DNA from: Oscillospiraceae bacterium
GTDB taxonomy: Bacteria > Bacillota_A > Clostridia > Oscillospirales > Oscillospiraceae
Length of the DNA: 61,474 bases
Reading direction: 5' to 3'
Assembly: GCA_017408725.1 (NCBI GenBank)
Contig: JAFQUA010000041.1
Location: forward strand, 1 to 61,474
Shown here: piece after piece, positions 8,701 through 17,100 of the stretch
Numbering within the stretch: position 1 is the stretch's first letter
How the letters are laid out: each line of letters starts with the position of its first letter
Notes under the pieces: generated by a model
Told to the model about the DNA's origin: nothing
The model's input: only the letters and a program-made list of their open reading frames with translations
Database searches by the model: none
Position numbers and translations under genes: made by a program

Positions 8701-11700
8701 AAAAAAGAATCCAAAGTTGGCTGAATGTTAATAGGCTACAATTGCCGTTACACAACCTCGACTTGGATTCTAATGATATTATAGACGATCCAACGCCAAC
8801 TGTCAAGGAGGAATCTTCTGAAAGCGATTATCTGACCGATGAGCAATTCCGGGACCGGTACGGGCTGAAGCTCCGGGCAGTGGATGAATTGGAAAACGGT
8901 GCAAATTCCCAAGCATTTGAGAAAATGCAAAACCAAGATGAAAAAAAGGAAAGGTTCTCTGTAGATGATCCAGATCAGCGCTATATGGATGCAGTCAACA
9001 GCGGTGATATGGAAACTGCGCAGCAGATGGTGGATGAGGCAGCGGCAGCTGCTGGGTATACCATCAAAGCTTACCACGGGACTACTAATCAGGAGGAACA
9101 TCGTACATGGAATGATTCACGTCATGAGTGGGATACAACATATACCCCGATAACCGTATTCAAAAGACAATACCCGGAACAGGCTGGGCATTTCTTTAAC
9201 AGTGATATTGATAATGCTGGCGGGTATGGAAGTTATGTATATTCGGTCTACTTGATGCTTAGAAAGCCGCTTGTCATTAATTGCCAAGGGCAAAACTATG
9301 CAAGCATTACCCACGAAGGAAAAGAAATGGATACCTACGAATGGGCAGATTATGCAAAAAAGCAAAGATATGACGGTGTTATATTTGAAAATATCTCCGA
9401 TGGTGTAGGGTATAATGACCTAAACCAACTTACGACGGACTATGTTGTATTTGATTCTAACAGAATAAAGTCTGCAGACACAGTGACTTATGACAATGAC
9501 AGGAATATCATTCCATTAAGTAGGCGATTCTCTGTCACGAATAGAGATATCCGCTATTCGGTGGATGATGACTCCGGAGAATTGGACTTTGCAGGTGTCC
9601 GGGCAACCATGAATGCCCAGAGCAAAGAGTGGAACGAGATGTATCTGCGGAATCAGCTGGGCGACGATGGGTACGAAAAGTACCGGAAATGGGAAAAGGA
9701 GCAGCAGGATCAGAAGAAGCAGGAAAGCAAGGAACGGGCGAAACAGAGAACTGCAGAAAAGCAGGCTGCCAGAAAGTCCGCGACAAAGCCTGTGGCGGAG
9801 AGCAAGCCAATCGAGGCGAAGAAGGAGCTGCGCGGCCATATGCTGAGTCTTTTCTCCATCCCTGAAGGAAGCAAAGCAGAGCTTGGTTCCGTGATTGACA
9901 GTTATGCGGACCGGCTTCTGAAGAACGGCGCGCTGACCGAGGAGGACCGGAAGCATTTCTTTGACCGAATGTATGACGCCGGTGTGATGACAGTGCCGGC
10001 AGAGGACTATTTCTCGGATGCAAGAGATATCCTGAAGGGCGGCAGGGTCTATGTACCCGAAAGCGTCCGTGCTGACTTTGGTGACGACTGGAACGATATC
10101 CGGCGGCGTGCCTTTGGCGCAAGGATCTATTTTACCACCGATCCCAGTGCCGGAGGCATCGACACATGGAATCAGGAGCTGGCGGAGGAGCTGCCCGGTC
10201 TGTTCGATGCGGAGGAAACGGATATGCGCTCCATTCTGGAACGGATCGTGGAGATCGCCGAGGAAGGCCGGGACGATCAGATGAGCCTTGCCGAGTACAC
10301 GGCGCTGCTTGCAGGACAAGAGCGTGTCAGCGAGAAGGAACTGCTTGACGGAATGGAACGGCAGATGGATGAGGCACTGCGTACCTTCGCGAAGCAGGCA
10401 AGGCTGGAAGTGAAGCTTCGTGACCGCACAGGCACCCGGATCGCAAAAGAGCGGGCAGAGCACATGGAGATGGCCCAACGGCAGCGGGACCGGAAGGAGC
10501 TGCGCCAGATGCAGGAGAAGACCTTGAAGGCGCTGCAATGGCTGAATAAGAACCGGAACCGGGCACCGGAGGAGCTGAAGGAAACATGGGACGAGGTTCT
10601 GGGTGACATTGATCTGTATGCTATTGGTGCTGCCAACGAAATGCGCTGGAGCGATAAGTACAACGCCACGTGGAAGGACCTTGCGCAGATGTACAAAGAC
10701 GCCATGAAGAATGATCCCAACTTCTTACCGTCTAAAGAACTAGAGATGATCATTTCCCGCTTGGACGGCGCAAAGATCGCGGATATGGATCTGGGTGCGC
10801 TGAATGATCTTTATAAGGCGGCAATCGGCCTGCGTACGGAATTCTACAACCGGAATAATGTGATCAGCGATGAGATGCAGAGACTGTTCGCTGAGGTGTA
10901 TACGGATGCCAAGCATGAGATCGAGGCCGCACCCGGAAAATATACCGGCAAGAAGCTGGACAAGCTTATGAATCTGGATCAGCTCACACCCATGAATGTT
11001 CTGCAGCGGATGGGCGGCTGGGATCCTAACGGTGCTTTCTACTCCATGGCGCGTCAGCTGGAAAAAGGAGAACGAGATATGCGGGCATACTCGGTGAAAG
11101 CCAAAAGAATGCTGCAGGACTTCCTAACTGAGCATGCTGACTGGGTCAAGAAGGCTGACGGCCAGGGCAAGGACGGAATCTGGTACGAAATCGAAGTGCC
11201 GGAGCTGATGGAACTGGGCATGGGCAACAAGCCAATCTTCGGTGATACGGTCAAGGTGTTCATGACACCTGCGCAGAAGGTGCATATGTATCTGGAAAAC
11301 AAGAATGCGGACAACCTTCGCCATATGACCGGCGGTCGTACCTTTGCAGACAAGACGCTGTACAGCGAGGGAAAACGGCAGGAGGCACTGGCTCAGGGCA
11401 GGACCATACGGATGGCACCGGAAACGGTGAAGGCAATCGTATCGGATCTGACAGCCGAGGAAATGGAACTGGCACGACTGCTGGAACAGTATTACAATTC
11501 CTTTGCCACGCAGGAGATCAACCGGATCTCCAATGTCCTTTATGGCTATGACAAGGCCATGGGAAAGAATTACGCGCCGATATATACCAACCGCAACTAC
11601 ACGAAGGCGGAATTCGGTGTGTTTGACCAGACTGCTGAGGGTGTAGGCAATCTGAAGGGCAGACAGTATGCGGTGAACCCCAGCTACAACATCAGTGCAT

Positions 11701-14090
11701 TCGATGCCTTTGAGCGGCATGTGGATCAGACTTCCCGTTTCGTGGGAATGGCGATCCCGGCCAGAAACTGGACAACGCTGATGAACTGGAGGGAGAAGAA
11801 TAACTCCACCGGTGATGTGATCACCCACAAGTGGGGCGAGGAAGGCAAGAAGTACATTACGGATCTTATTTCCTCGTTGCAGGCGGGCGAGGATGCAAAG
11901 AGCGAAACTGTGAGCAACTGGGCATCGAAGCTACAGAGCACCTACATCACGGCAATCTTTGGCGCGAATCCGAGCATTGTGCTGAAACAGCTCGGCAGTA
12001 TCCCGCTGGCGTCTGCATATCTGGATGCCCGGAATGTACCGAGCGCAGTGCAGGTCAAGAATATTGACAGAAATCTGATTGCCAAGTACACGCAGGATCT
12101 GGAGTGGAGAACCATGGGTTACTCCATGCCGGAGACAAAGCACCTGAAGGAAAATCCCAACTGGACGCAGACAAACAAGTTCTATGGATTTGTATTTGGC
12201 GGTGACGCCATTACGGCTATGGACGGCTGGGCTGCCAGTGTGCTGTGGCCCTGGGCGGAGAATAAGGTGCGCCGTGAGCATCCTAATCTGGAAGTAGGAA
12301 CAAAGGAGCAGATAGACAAAGGCGAGAGTCCTTTCTACAAGAAGGTGGCGGAGCTGTTCGAGGATGCCTTGGCACGAAGCCAGTCTACTTCTGATGAGAT
12401 CCATCAGGGCAGCCTGCGTAAGAGCAAGAATCCGATTACACGTGCATTTACACTATTCCGCTCCGACTCTGCACAGACCTATAACACACTGCGGCAAAAG
12501 ATCGGAGAGGCGCAGTATTATGCCAGAACCGGAGCTGATGAAAAGGTGAAAGCTACGGCAAAGAAAGCGGTGGGTGCGGCGTTTGTATCGATGGCACTGA
12601 ACGCAATGTGGGCAGAATCCATCAACTTCCTTATGGCACTGTGGAAGAATAAGGGAAAGCGTTATCGGGATGAAGAAGAGGAATTGACGCTTCAAAGCGT
12701 TCTCGGAGAGATGGTGTCCGGCATGCTCGGGTCCTTTGCCGGCGTAGTGACCTTTGGCGAGGAAATCTTTGAGGTCATAGGAAATCTGCTGACCGGAGAG
12801 AAGATCTACGACATTGAAACACCCGGCATGGAACAGATAAATGATTTGATCACTTCGATCTCTACAGCTGGCGGGAGTATGCGCGAGATCGTTTCCGGGG
12901 CGGCAGATGTGGTGGAAAATGGCGGCGACGTGTGGAAGTACTTCAAAGACAATAGTCCTGATATCCTTGGCAGCATAAAGGATCTGGCGGAAAAGGTGGT
13001 AATGTATCTGCCGGGCCTGCCCGCCAGCGGCATACCGGTTTCCAATATTGAAGGGTATCTTCTGGGTGCTGTGAAGTGGATGTCTCCGGAATTGGGCACT
13101 GCATATGATGATCTCTTTGCCAGTGTCGACAAGGGGGATCTGTCAGGACTGAAGGGCGACGCTTTGAAATCCCGGCTGGGCAGGATCCTGAGAGACCGGG
13201 GAGCAACCGATTCCGATGAAACGGTGCAGGAACTTGCTGCTCTCTATGAAGCAGGACATAAATCTGCAGTTCCCGGCGCTACTCCGGATTCGGTTACGGT
13301 AGATGGAGAAAAGCGGGAGCTTGGCACCTATCAGCAGCAGGTATACGAAAAAGCATGGACTGGAATCGTGGCGGATGTGCTGGATGAAATCGTAGTTTCA
13401 GAAGGATATGCGGACGCAGATACAGAAGGAAGATCTAAGATCCTCAGCAGACTGTATTCCTATGCTTCGGAGAAGGCAAAGGCGGAAGTGTTTGATGATT
13501 ATGAGATCAACACGGCAGCTGAAAAAATCGATGCCGCAAAAGAAGGCGGCGAGCTGACAGCAGATTGCTTCATGACGGAAGATTACAAGGAACTAATCGG
13601 CGCAGGCCTGAAGAGCGAAGATGCTTATGAGCTGATCGACCGGATAGAGGAGGCAGTTGACAGCGCCGGTGATGACGGAATCGAGAGCGTAGATAAGTGG
13701 AGAATCTGTGTGGATATGTTCCGGGATTCTTCGGATCAGCTGGCAGCTCTGTCTATGGTCATGACATCGGCGCAGCTTGAAAAGGCAGAGATGGCGAATG
13801 AGAACGGTGTGGACCCGGAAGCATATGTATCCTTCTACGAGATCAGAAAGAATTACGATGCAGACGGAAACGGCCGGTACACGCAGGCTGAGGTCAAGGC
13901 GGCGATAGACAGCATGGGCAACCGTTGCACTGCAGAGCAGAAGGCGGTTCTCTGGCAGCTGGCAACCGGATCTACAAGCGCCAAAAATAATCCGTATAGT
14001 TCAGCTGTAGGTCAAAAAATCATCGATGCTAAGAAGGCGGCAAAGGATGCGGAAGCGGAATTGCCCAGATTGATACTGGGTGGAGGCTAA
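5790..14090 (+). CDS. Giant phage polyvalent protein: zincin-like, MuF-C-like, ADP-ribosyltransferase-like and LPD38-like domains
   Basis: A 2766-residue single frame. The N-terminus has two RQxLRxxR units, then Ala/Gly-rich hydrophobic helices (about 110-430). A zincin-like motif follows: His686-Glu687-Ala-Tyr-His690. A MuF-C-like domain lies at about 825-985. An ART-PolyVal-like domain lies at about 1090-1240, with YHGT (His1096), GHFFNSDIDNAGGYG and YDGVIFENI. Charged helical regions follow, then an LPD38-like segment with hydrophobic helices (about 2190-2330) and an EF-hand-like loop at 2690-2701. Polyvalent proteins are described as phage or conjugative-element proteins that enter the host with the DNA and carry several effector enzymes. 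The last position in the virion operon fits this. Activity of each domain is inferred. Confidence 0.78.
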   Translation: MSYASERQKLREQRRLKTENNNTGGVMPPVGQTSATAIEDSDSFAAQRQQLRKKRQQVNSATSETVPVVKSELFREISGAPALPKVDALQRSAQQQTAQKLQQLAQQQKVDEDNKRTWFQKGSDNVGKAIFGSGADVVENLGAAVLGLGEKALDAIASLAPYAAQGLAQGMSGSTPLSIGQQQVQNQMLQSNKDLMSGFVAKDLYDEGKIAKSIISDPFKALTGIDAEKDSVFGEKTDALIQSAGQLAAQAGLQLVGVPWWLTAGASALGSEAEAAIQSGATLEEAALSGMISAGAEILTEKISGGIKFGGKTLDDAIAKKLASGISNKAVRSLAKLGIDMAGEGGEEVLSGAISKFGQWLTYLDDQTLGQLLFSEEALDEALESFIGGAVLGGVGSLVQSARPEAKSKDYVTRENETQSSTVRGEMAPGVSTIQGDNSADSKGSPAEPSIPGLRLRAVDTDTQNNTGVTEMQAIDTQKGESVPQKQGFVTQDRAVGTENISVAEQLRRQNMNGGTENVSINGQSAGLAAAGNAETAGTGAGLLHGSSQRLDGTGTAEQTGIVAGGAEQAAQRQQSINQQRAAVDRRNRIRSLRLAKISSSELGIQSGTEARNIQLVPQEHWDAEMRTVAERVYQETGKSVSYVMGAVQVRGNDGRVRNVNGVISGDNIVVRADHLRLSLEQIADHEAYHGRVDFFGDRLNQEIRQHIIETYSEEEFRSMLTKYVEALRGVYNAEDMQTGEDFAKMMKQVQEEVFADAYAGINAFGAGADRFTTAVNEKMEQLGTGRFRSQEQENGVKETNGPPADVTGQKENTAGNGGERYSIDERFESLIDSWDGNTIGFSFVVGETSDALQEAGIPKKQIRWDASKIKTLLGKHNGMTIETVKQIPELLENPIIVIDSKKGSNSKIVMGDLYDEHGNVVTAVILLTPTSKKGNVLDILKISSAEGRGHIKSLFTHEDGTPVAVRFVDKKRIQSWLNVNRLQLPLHNLDLDSNDIIDDPTPTVKEESSESDYLTDEQFRDRYGLKLRAVDELENGANSQAFEKMQNQDEKKERFSVDDPDQRYMDAVNSGDMETAQQMVDEAAAAAGYTIKAYHGTTNQEEHRTWNDSRHEWDTTYTPITVFKRQYPEQAGHFFNSDIDNAGGYGSYVYSVYLMLRKPLVINCQGQNYASITHEGKEMDTYEWADYAKKQRYDGVIFENISDGVGYNDLNQLTTDYVVFDSNRIKSADTVTYDNDRNIIPLSRRFSVTNRDIRYSVDDDSGELDFAGVRATMNAQSKEWNEMYLRNQLGDDGYEKYRKWEKEQQDQKKQESKERAKQRTAEKQAARKSATKPVAESKPIEAKKELRGHMLSLFSIPEGSKAELGSVIDSYADRLLKNGALTEEDRKHFFDRMYDAGVMTVPAEDYFSDARDILKGGRVYVPESVRADFGDDWNDIRRRAFGARIYFTTDPSAGGIDTWNQELAEELPGLFDAEETDMRSILERIVEIAEEGRDDQMSLAEYTALLAGQERVSEKELLDGMERQMDEALRTFAKQARLEVKLRDRTGTRIAKERAEHMEMAQRQRDRKELRQMQEKTLKALQWLNKNRNRAPEELKETWDEVLGDIDLYAIGAANEMRWSDKYNATWKDLAQMYKDAMKNDPNFLPSKELEMIISRLDGAKIADMDLGALNDLYKAAIGLRTEFYNRNNVISDEMQRLFAEVYTDAKHEIEAAPGKYTGKKLDKLMNLDQLTPMNVLQRMGGWDPNGAFYSMARQLEKGERDMRAYSVKAKRMLQDFLTEHADWVKKADGQGKDGIWYEIEVPELMELGMGNKPIFGDTVKVFMTPAQKVHMYLENKNADNLRHMTGGRTFADKTLYSEGKRQEALAQGRTIRMAPETVKAIVSDLTAEEMELARLLEQYYNSFATQEINRISNVLYGYDKAMGKNYAPIYTNRNYTKAEFGVFDQTAEGVGNLKGRQYAVNPSYNISAFDAFERHVDQTSRFVGMAIPARNWTTLMNWREKNNSTGDVITHKWGEEGKKYITDLISSLQAGEDAKSETVSNWASKLQSTYITAIFGANPSIVLKQLGSIPLASAYLDARNVPSAVQVKNIDRNLIAKYTQDLEWRTMGYSMPETKHLKENPNWTQTNKFYGFVFGGDAITAMDGWAASVLWPWAENKVRREHPNLEVGTKEQIDKGESPFYKKVAELFEDALARSQSTSDEIHQGSLRKSKNPITRAFTLFRSDSAQTYNTLRQKIGEAQYYARTGADEKVKATAKKAVGAAFVSMALNAMWAESINFLMALWKNKGKRYRDEEEELTLQSVLGEMVSGMLGSFAGVVTFGEEIFEVIGNLLTGEKIYDIETPGMEQINDLITSISTAGGSMREIVSGAADVVENGGDVWKYFKDNSPDILGSIKDLAEKVVMYLPGLPASGIPVSNIEGYLLGAVKWMSPELGTAYDDLFASVDKGDLSGLKGDALKSRLGRILRDRGATDSDETVQELAALYEAGHKSAVPGATPDSVTVDGEKRELGTYQQQVYEKAWTGIVADVLDEIVVSEGYADADTEGRSKILSRLYSYASEKAKAEVFDDYEINTAAEKIDAAKEGGELTADCFMTEDYKELIGAGLKSEDAYELIDRIEEAVDSAGDDGIESVDKWRICVDMFRDSSDQLAALSMVMTSAQLEKAEMANENGVDPEAYVSFYEIRKNYDADGNGRYTQAEVKAAIDSMGNRCTAEQKAVLWQLATGSTSAKNNPYSSAVGQKIIDAKKAAKDAEAELPRLILGGG

Positions 14091-14095
14091 AAAAG

Positions 14096-14121
14096 ATCAG
14101 CACCGGGAGACCGGTGCTGAT
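14096..14121 (+). terminator. Hairpin terminating the prophage late operon
   Basis: Eleven-base perfect arms around a GAGA loop start 5 bases after the stop of the giant gene. The downstream tract is TTCTCT rather than a pure T-run, so strength is uncertain. No other prophage gene follows. Confidence 0.65.
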
Positions 14122-14200
14122 TCTCTATAATGCCTTACTGAACACAAATAAATTGCCGCACATAACAACTGCGGTGCCAAAAGGTTCGTATAAGACTGTT

Positions 14201-14277
14201 TGGTCGGAGTGTCGGGATTCGAACCCGAGGCCTCTTGGACCCGAACCAAGCGCGATACCAAACTTCGCCACACCCCG
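14201..14277 (-). tRNA. tRNA-Pro(CGG)
   Basis: The reverse strand folds into a full cloverleaf with a 7-bp acceptor stem (one G-T pair), anticodon stem CTTGG/CCAAG around loop TTCGGGT (anticodon CGG), a TTCGAAT T-loop and an encoded CCA end. Its 3' end points towards the prophage 80 bases away, the usual geometry when a phage has integrated into the tRNA 3' end. Confidence 0.93.
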
Positions 14278-14288
14278 TTAGCTAAAGT

Positions 14289-14317
14289 ATTATAATGGAA
14301 TTTATGCCGATTGTCAA
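14289..14317 (-). promoter_or_regulatory. Consensus promoter for tRNA-Pro(CGG)
   Basis: On the reverse strand TTGACA and TATAAT are both perfect and are separated by 17 bases. The -10 lies 11 bases before the mature tRNA 5' end. Confidence 0.9.
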
Positions 14318-14374
14318 GCCTTGTTCGGCATGAATCATCCCGCGCGATCATAAAGTAATTGGGGAGGCGTTGCT

Positions 14375-14662
14375 ATGGGGTATCGAATTGAATATGAAAG
14401 TGTTGGTAGAATTCCGCATCCAAAACGAAAAAAAAGGACAGGCATATTTGTTGCGTCGGTCATTATCCTTTTAGTGCTATGTGCGATCACGGTCAAAACC
14501 ATTGGTTTGGAATGGGTTCAGGAGGTCTTGCTGCCCGGAGATCCCCATATCACGGCACAGGCCTTAGAGAACATGGTTGAGGATCTGCGTGAGGGGGAAG
14601 GGGTTATAGAAGCGATTAAGACTTTTTGCAAGGATATAATGCAGAATGCGTCACTTGAATAG
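14375..14662 (+). CDS. Small single-pass membrane protein, unknown function
   Basis: 95 residues: a basic N-terminus (PKRKKR), one strong membrane segment at about 23-43, then an outside or lumenal domain ending in a helix. I do not recognise the family. The gene has a GGGGAGGCG ribosome site and its end overlaps the M50 protease start by 17 bases, so the two are translated together. A role as partner, regulator or substrate of the protease is plausible by analogy with spoIVFA-spoIVFB, but there is no visible SpoIVFA (LytM) domain. Confidence 0.7.
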   Translation: MGYRIEYESVGRIPHPKRKKRTGIFVASVIILLVLCAITVKTIGLEWVQEVLLPGDPHITAQALENMVEDLREGEGVIEAIKTFCKDIMQNASLE

Positions 14663-15260
14663 ATGGAGCATTCAAATCAGTGGCGCAATGATGCTGAGCG
14701 GTGCATTAATGCTGCTGGTTTTGCCGCTGCAGTGGGTTGCGGCAGTGTTTGCTGCCGCCTCTTGGCACGAGCTGTGTCACATTTTTGCCGTAAGATTGTG
14801 CGGAGGCAGCATCCACAGTATGAATGTGGGTGATAGTGGCACTATTATGGAATGCAGATTGATGACTCCGGGCAGAGAAGTGATCTGCGTTCTTGCTGGT
14901 CCATTCGGGAGCCTTCTGCTCCTCACTGTCGTAACATGGCTTCCAAGAACTGCGCTGTGCGGCTGTTTTCACGGATTGTATAATCTAATTCCGATCTACC
15001 CGTTGGATGGTGGAAGAGCGTTGCGGACTGCGTCATTTGCACTTTTACCGCGACAGCGGGCAGAAACGCTCTGCACAGTCATTGCGTATGTCGTGACGGT
15101 CCTTTTTGTAATTTTAGCTTTGGTTGGAACATTCGTGTTGAACCTGGGTGCTTTCCCGTTGCTGTTGGTGACGGTTTTGCTGTTTCGTATGAAAAGAGAA
15201 AAACTCCTTGCAAACTGCCGTAACAGAGGGTACAATAGACCTACCATTGTAAAGAGGTAA
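14646..15260 (+). CDS. SpoIVFB-like M50 intramembrane metalloprotease
   Basis: A 204-residue polytopic membrane protein. The zinc site is visible as His41-Glu42-Leu-Cys-His45, and the second motif as Tyr118-Pro-Leu-Asp121-Gly-Gly. This matches the S2P/SpoIVFB class, which cuts proteins inside the membrane. SpoIVFB itself processes pro-sigma-K in the mother cell during sporulation. The protein is shorter than typical SpoIVFB (about 290) and lacks a C-terminal CBS domain, so the exact substrate is open. It is followed 4 bases later by the radical-SAM gene. Confidence 0.8.
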   Translation: MRHLNRWSIQISGAMMLSGALMLLVLPLQWVAAVFAAASWHELCHIFAVRLCGGSIHSMNVGDSGTIMECRLMTPGREVICVLAGPFGSLLLLTVVTWLPRTALCGCFHGLYNLIPIYPLDGGRALRTASFALLPRQRAETLCTVIAYVVTVLFVILALVGTFVLNLGAFPLLLVTVLLFRMKREKLLANCRNRGYNRPTIVKR

Positions 15261-15264
15261 GGTT

Positions 15265-17100
15265 ATGACAGAATTACTGCAGAGAATTCTCCCAACGGTG
15301 CAGAAGCCTGCCCGTTATACGGGAGGGGAGTATAACGAAATCAAGAAGGACCTGTCTCAGGTACGTGTGCGGGTGGCATTTTGCTTCCCGGATACTTATG
15401 AGATCGGTATGTCCAATGTAGGCATGCGGATTCTTTACGGCGTGATGAACCAAATGGACGGTGTCTGGTGCGAGCGTGTCTTTGCGCCTTGGGGCGATAT
15501 GGAAGAGGCTATGCGGGCCAATGGACTTCCGCTTTGGGCGCTGGAAAGCCAACAGAGCGTGAAGGATTTTGATATGATTGCCTTTACCATCGGCTATGAG
15601 ATGGCATATTCCAATATTTTAAATATGCTGAATCTTTCTGGCGTGCCTCTGCGAAGCCGTGACCGTCATGGGCTTAAGAACATTGTTTTCGCCGGCGGTG
15701 TCTGCGCGTTTAATCCCGAGCCTTTGGCGGAGTTTGTGGACTTCTTTTCTCTGGGTGAGGGCGAAGATATCACCGTTGAGATCGTGTCTTTGTATGACCG
15801 CGCAAAGGCCGAGGATTGGAGCAAGGAACAGTTTTTAAAGGAAGTCTCCAAGATCCCCGGTGTATATGTGCCGTCGTTTTATCGGCATGAATATAACGCA
15901 GACGGAACTCTTTCTGCTATTGTGCCTCTGGAGGGAGCACCCGAAACCGTTACCAAGCGGATCGTAGAAAATCTGGATGAGGCTTACTGGCCCACGAAGA
16001 TGATCGTTCCCTCTACGGAGATCGTCCATGACAGAGCCAACCTGGAAGTTTTCCGTGGCTGTATCCGTGGCTGTCGGTTCTGTCAGGCGGGATTTTCCTG
16101 CCGTCCGGTCCGGAAAAAGAGTCCGGAAGTTTTGTACCGGCAGGCAGTTGAGACTTTGGAGGATTCCGGTAATAATGAGATCACACTGTCCAGCCTTTCC
16201 ACCTCTGATTACCGGGGACTTAAGGAGTTGACGGATCAGATGATCCCTTATTGCGCGGATCATAAGATCAATCTATCCGTTCCGTCGCTGCGTGCGGATA
16301 ATTTCTCAAGAGAATTGATGGAAAAACTGCAAACTGTGCGAAAGAGCGGTCTTACTTTCGCTCCGGAAGCCGGCACGCAGCGTCTGCGGGATGTGATCAA
16401 TAAGAACTTGACCGAAGAGGAGATCCTTACCACCTGTCGGAATGCCTTTTCTGGCGGCTGGAACAATGTGAAGCTCTACTTTATGCTGGGTCTACCTACA
16501 GAAACGGACGAGGATGTTCTGGGCATTGCCGAGCTTGTGTATAAGGTGATCCTTACATGGAAAGAACATGCGGTCAACAAAAAGAGGGGACTGCGGGTCC
16601 ATGTGGCAACTGCCTATTTTGTGCCCAAGCCCCATACGCCTTTCCAGTGGGAAATGCAGATCACGCCGGATGAGTACCTTCGTCGCTGCCGGCTGCTGAA
16701 GAAGCATCTGTACTCCAAATCCATTGAGTATAATTACCACGGTCCGGATCTGAGCCGGCTGGAAGCGGTTTTTGCCCGTGGTGACCGCCGGCTTGGTACG
16801 GTGATCGAGGAGGCTGTGAAGAACGGCGCCCGGCTGGACGGCTGGGATGAGTATTTCAACTATGCCAAGTGGTTTGACGCATTTGAAACCTGCGGTATTG
16901 ATCCGGATTTCTATACGGTGCGCGGATATGCAGAGGATGAGATCCTGCCGTGGGATACCATTGATGTTGGTGTCACCAAGCGGTTCTTAAAACTGGAACG
17001 AAAGCGCGCCTACGAGGAAAAGGTGACACCGGATTGCCGGGAAGGCTGCGCCGGGTGCGGAGCCAACTGCCTGCTGAAGGAGGTGCAGTGCGATGCCTAG
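15265..17100 (+). CDS. B12-binding radical SAM protein, TIGR03960 family
   Basis: 611 residues. An N-terminal cobalamin-binding-like region (about 30-200) precedes a radical SAM core with the Cys266-x3-Cys270-x2-Cys273 cluster motif in GCIRGCRFCQ. The C-terminus carries another Cys-rich motif (CREGCAGCGANC). TIGR03960 proteins occur next to a TIGR03936 partner, as here. The reaction is not established to my knowledge. The two genes overlap by 8 bases, so they are cotranslated and probably act together. Confidence 0.88.
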   Translation: MTELLQRILPTVQKPARYTGGEYNEIKKDLSQVRVRVAFCFPDTYEIGMSNVGMRILYGVMNQMDGVWCERVFAPWGDMEEAMRANGLPLWALESQQSVKDFDMIAFTIGYEMAYSNILNMLNLSGVPLRSRDRHGLKNIVFAGGVCAFNPEPLAEFVDFFSLGEGEDITVEIVSLYDRAKAEDWSKEQFLKEVSKIPGVYVPSFYRHEYNADGTLSAIVPLEGAPETVTKRIVENLDEAYWPTKMIVPSTEIVHDRANLEVFRGCIRGCRFCQAGFSCRPVRKKSPEVLYRQAVETLEDSGNNEITLSSLSTSDYRGLKELTDQMIPYCADHKINLSVPSLRADNFSRELMEKLQTVRKSGLTFAPEAGTQRLRDVINKNLTEEEILTTCRNAFSGGWNNVKLYFMLGLPTETDEDVLGIAELVYKVILTWKEHAVNKKRGLRVHVATAYFVPKPHTPFQWEMQITPDEYLRRCRLLKKHLYSKSIEYNYHGPDLSRLEAVFARGDRRLGTVIEEAVKNGARLDGWDEYFNYAKWFDAFETCGIDPDFYTVRGYAEDEILPWDTIDVGVTKRFLKLERKRAYEEKVTPDCREGCAGCGANCLLKEVQCDA

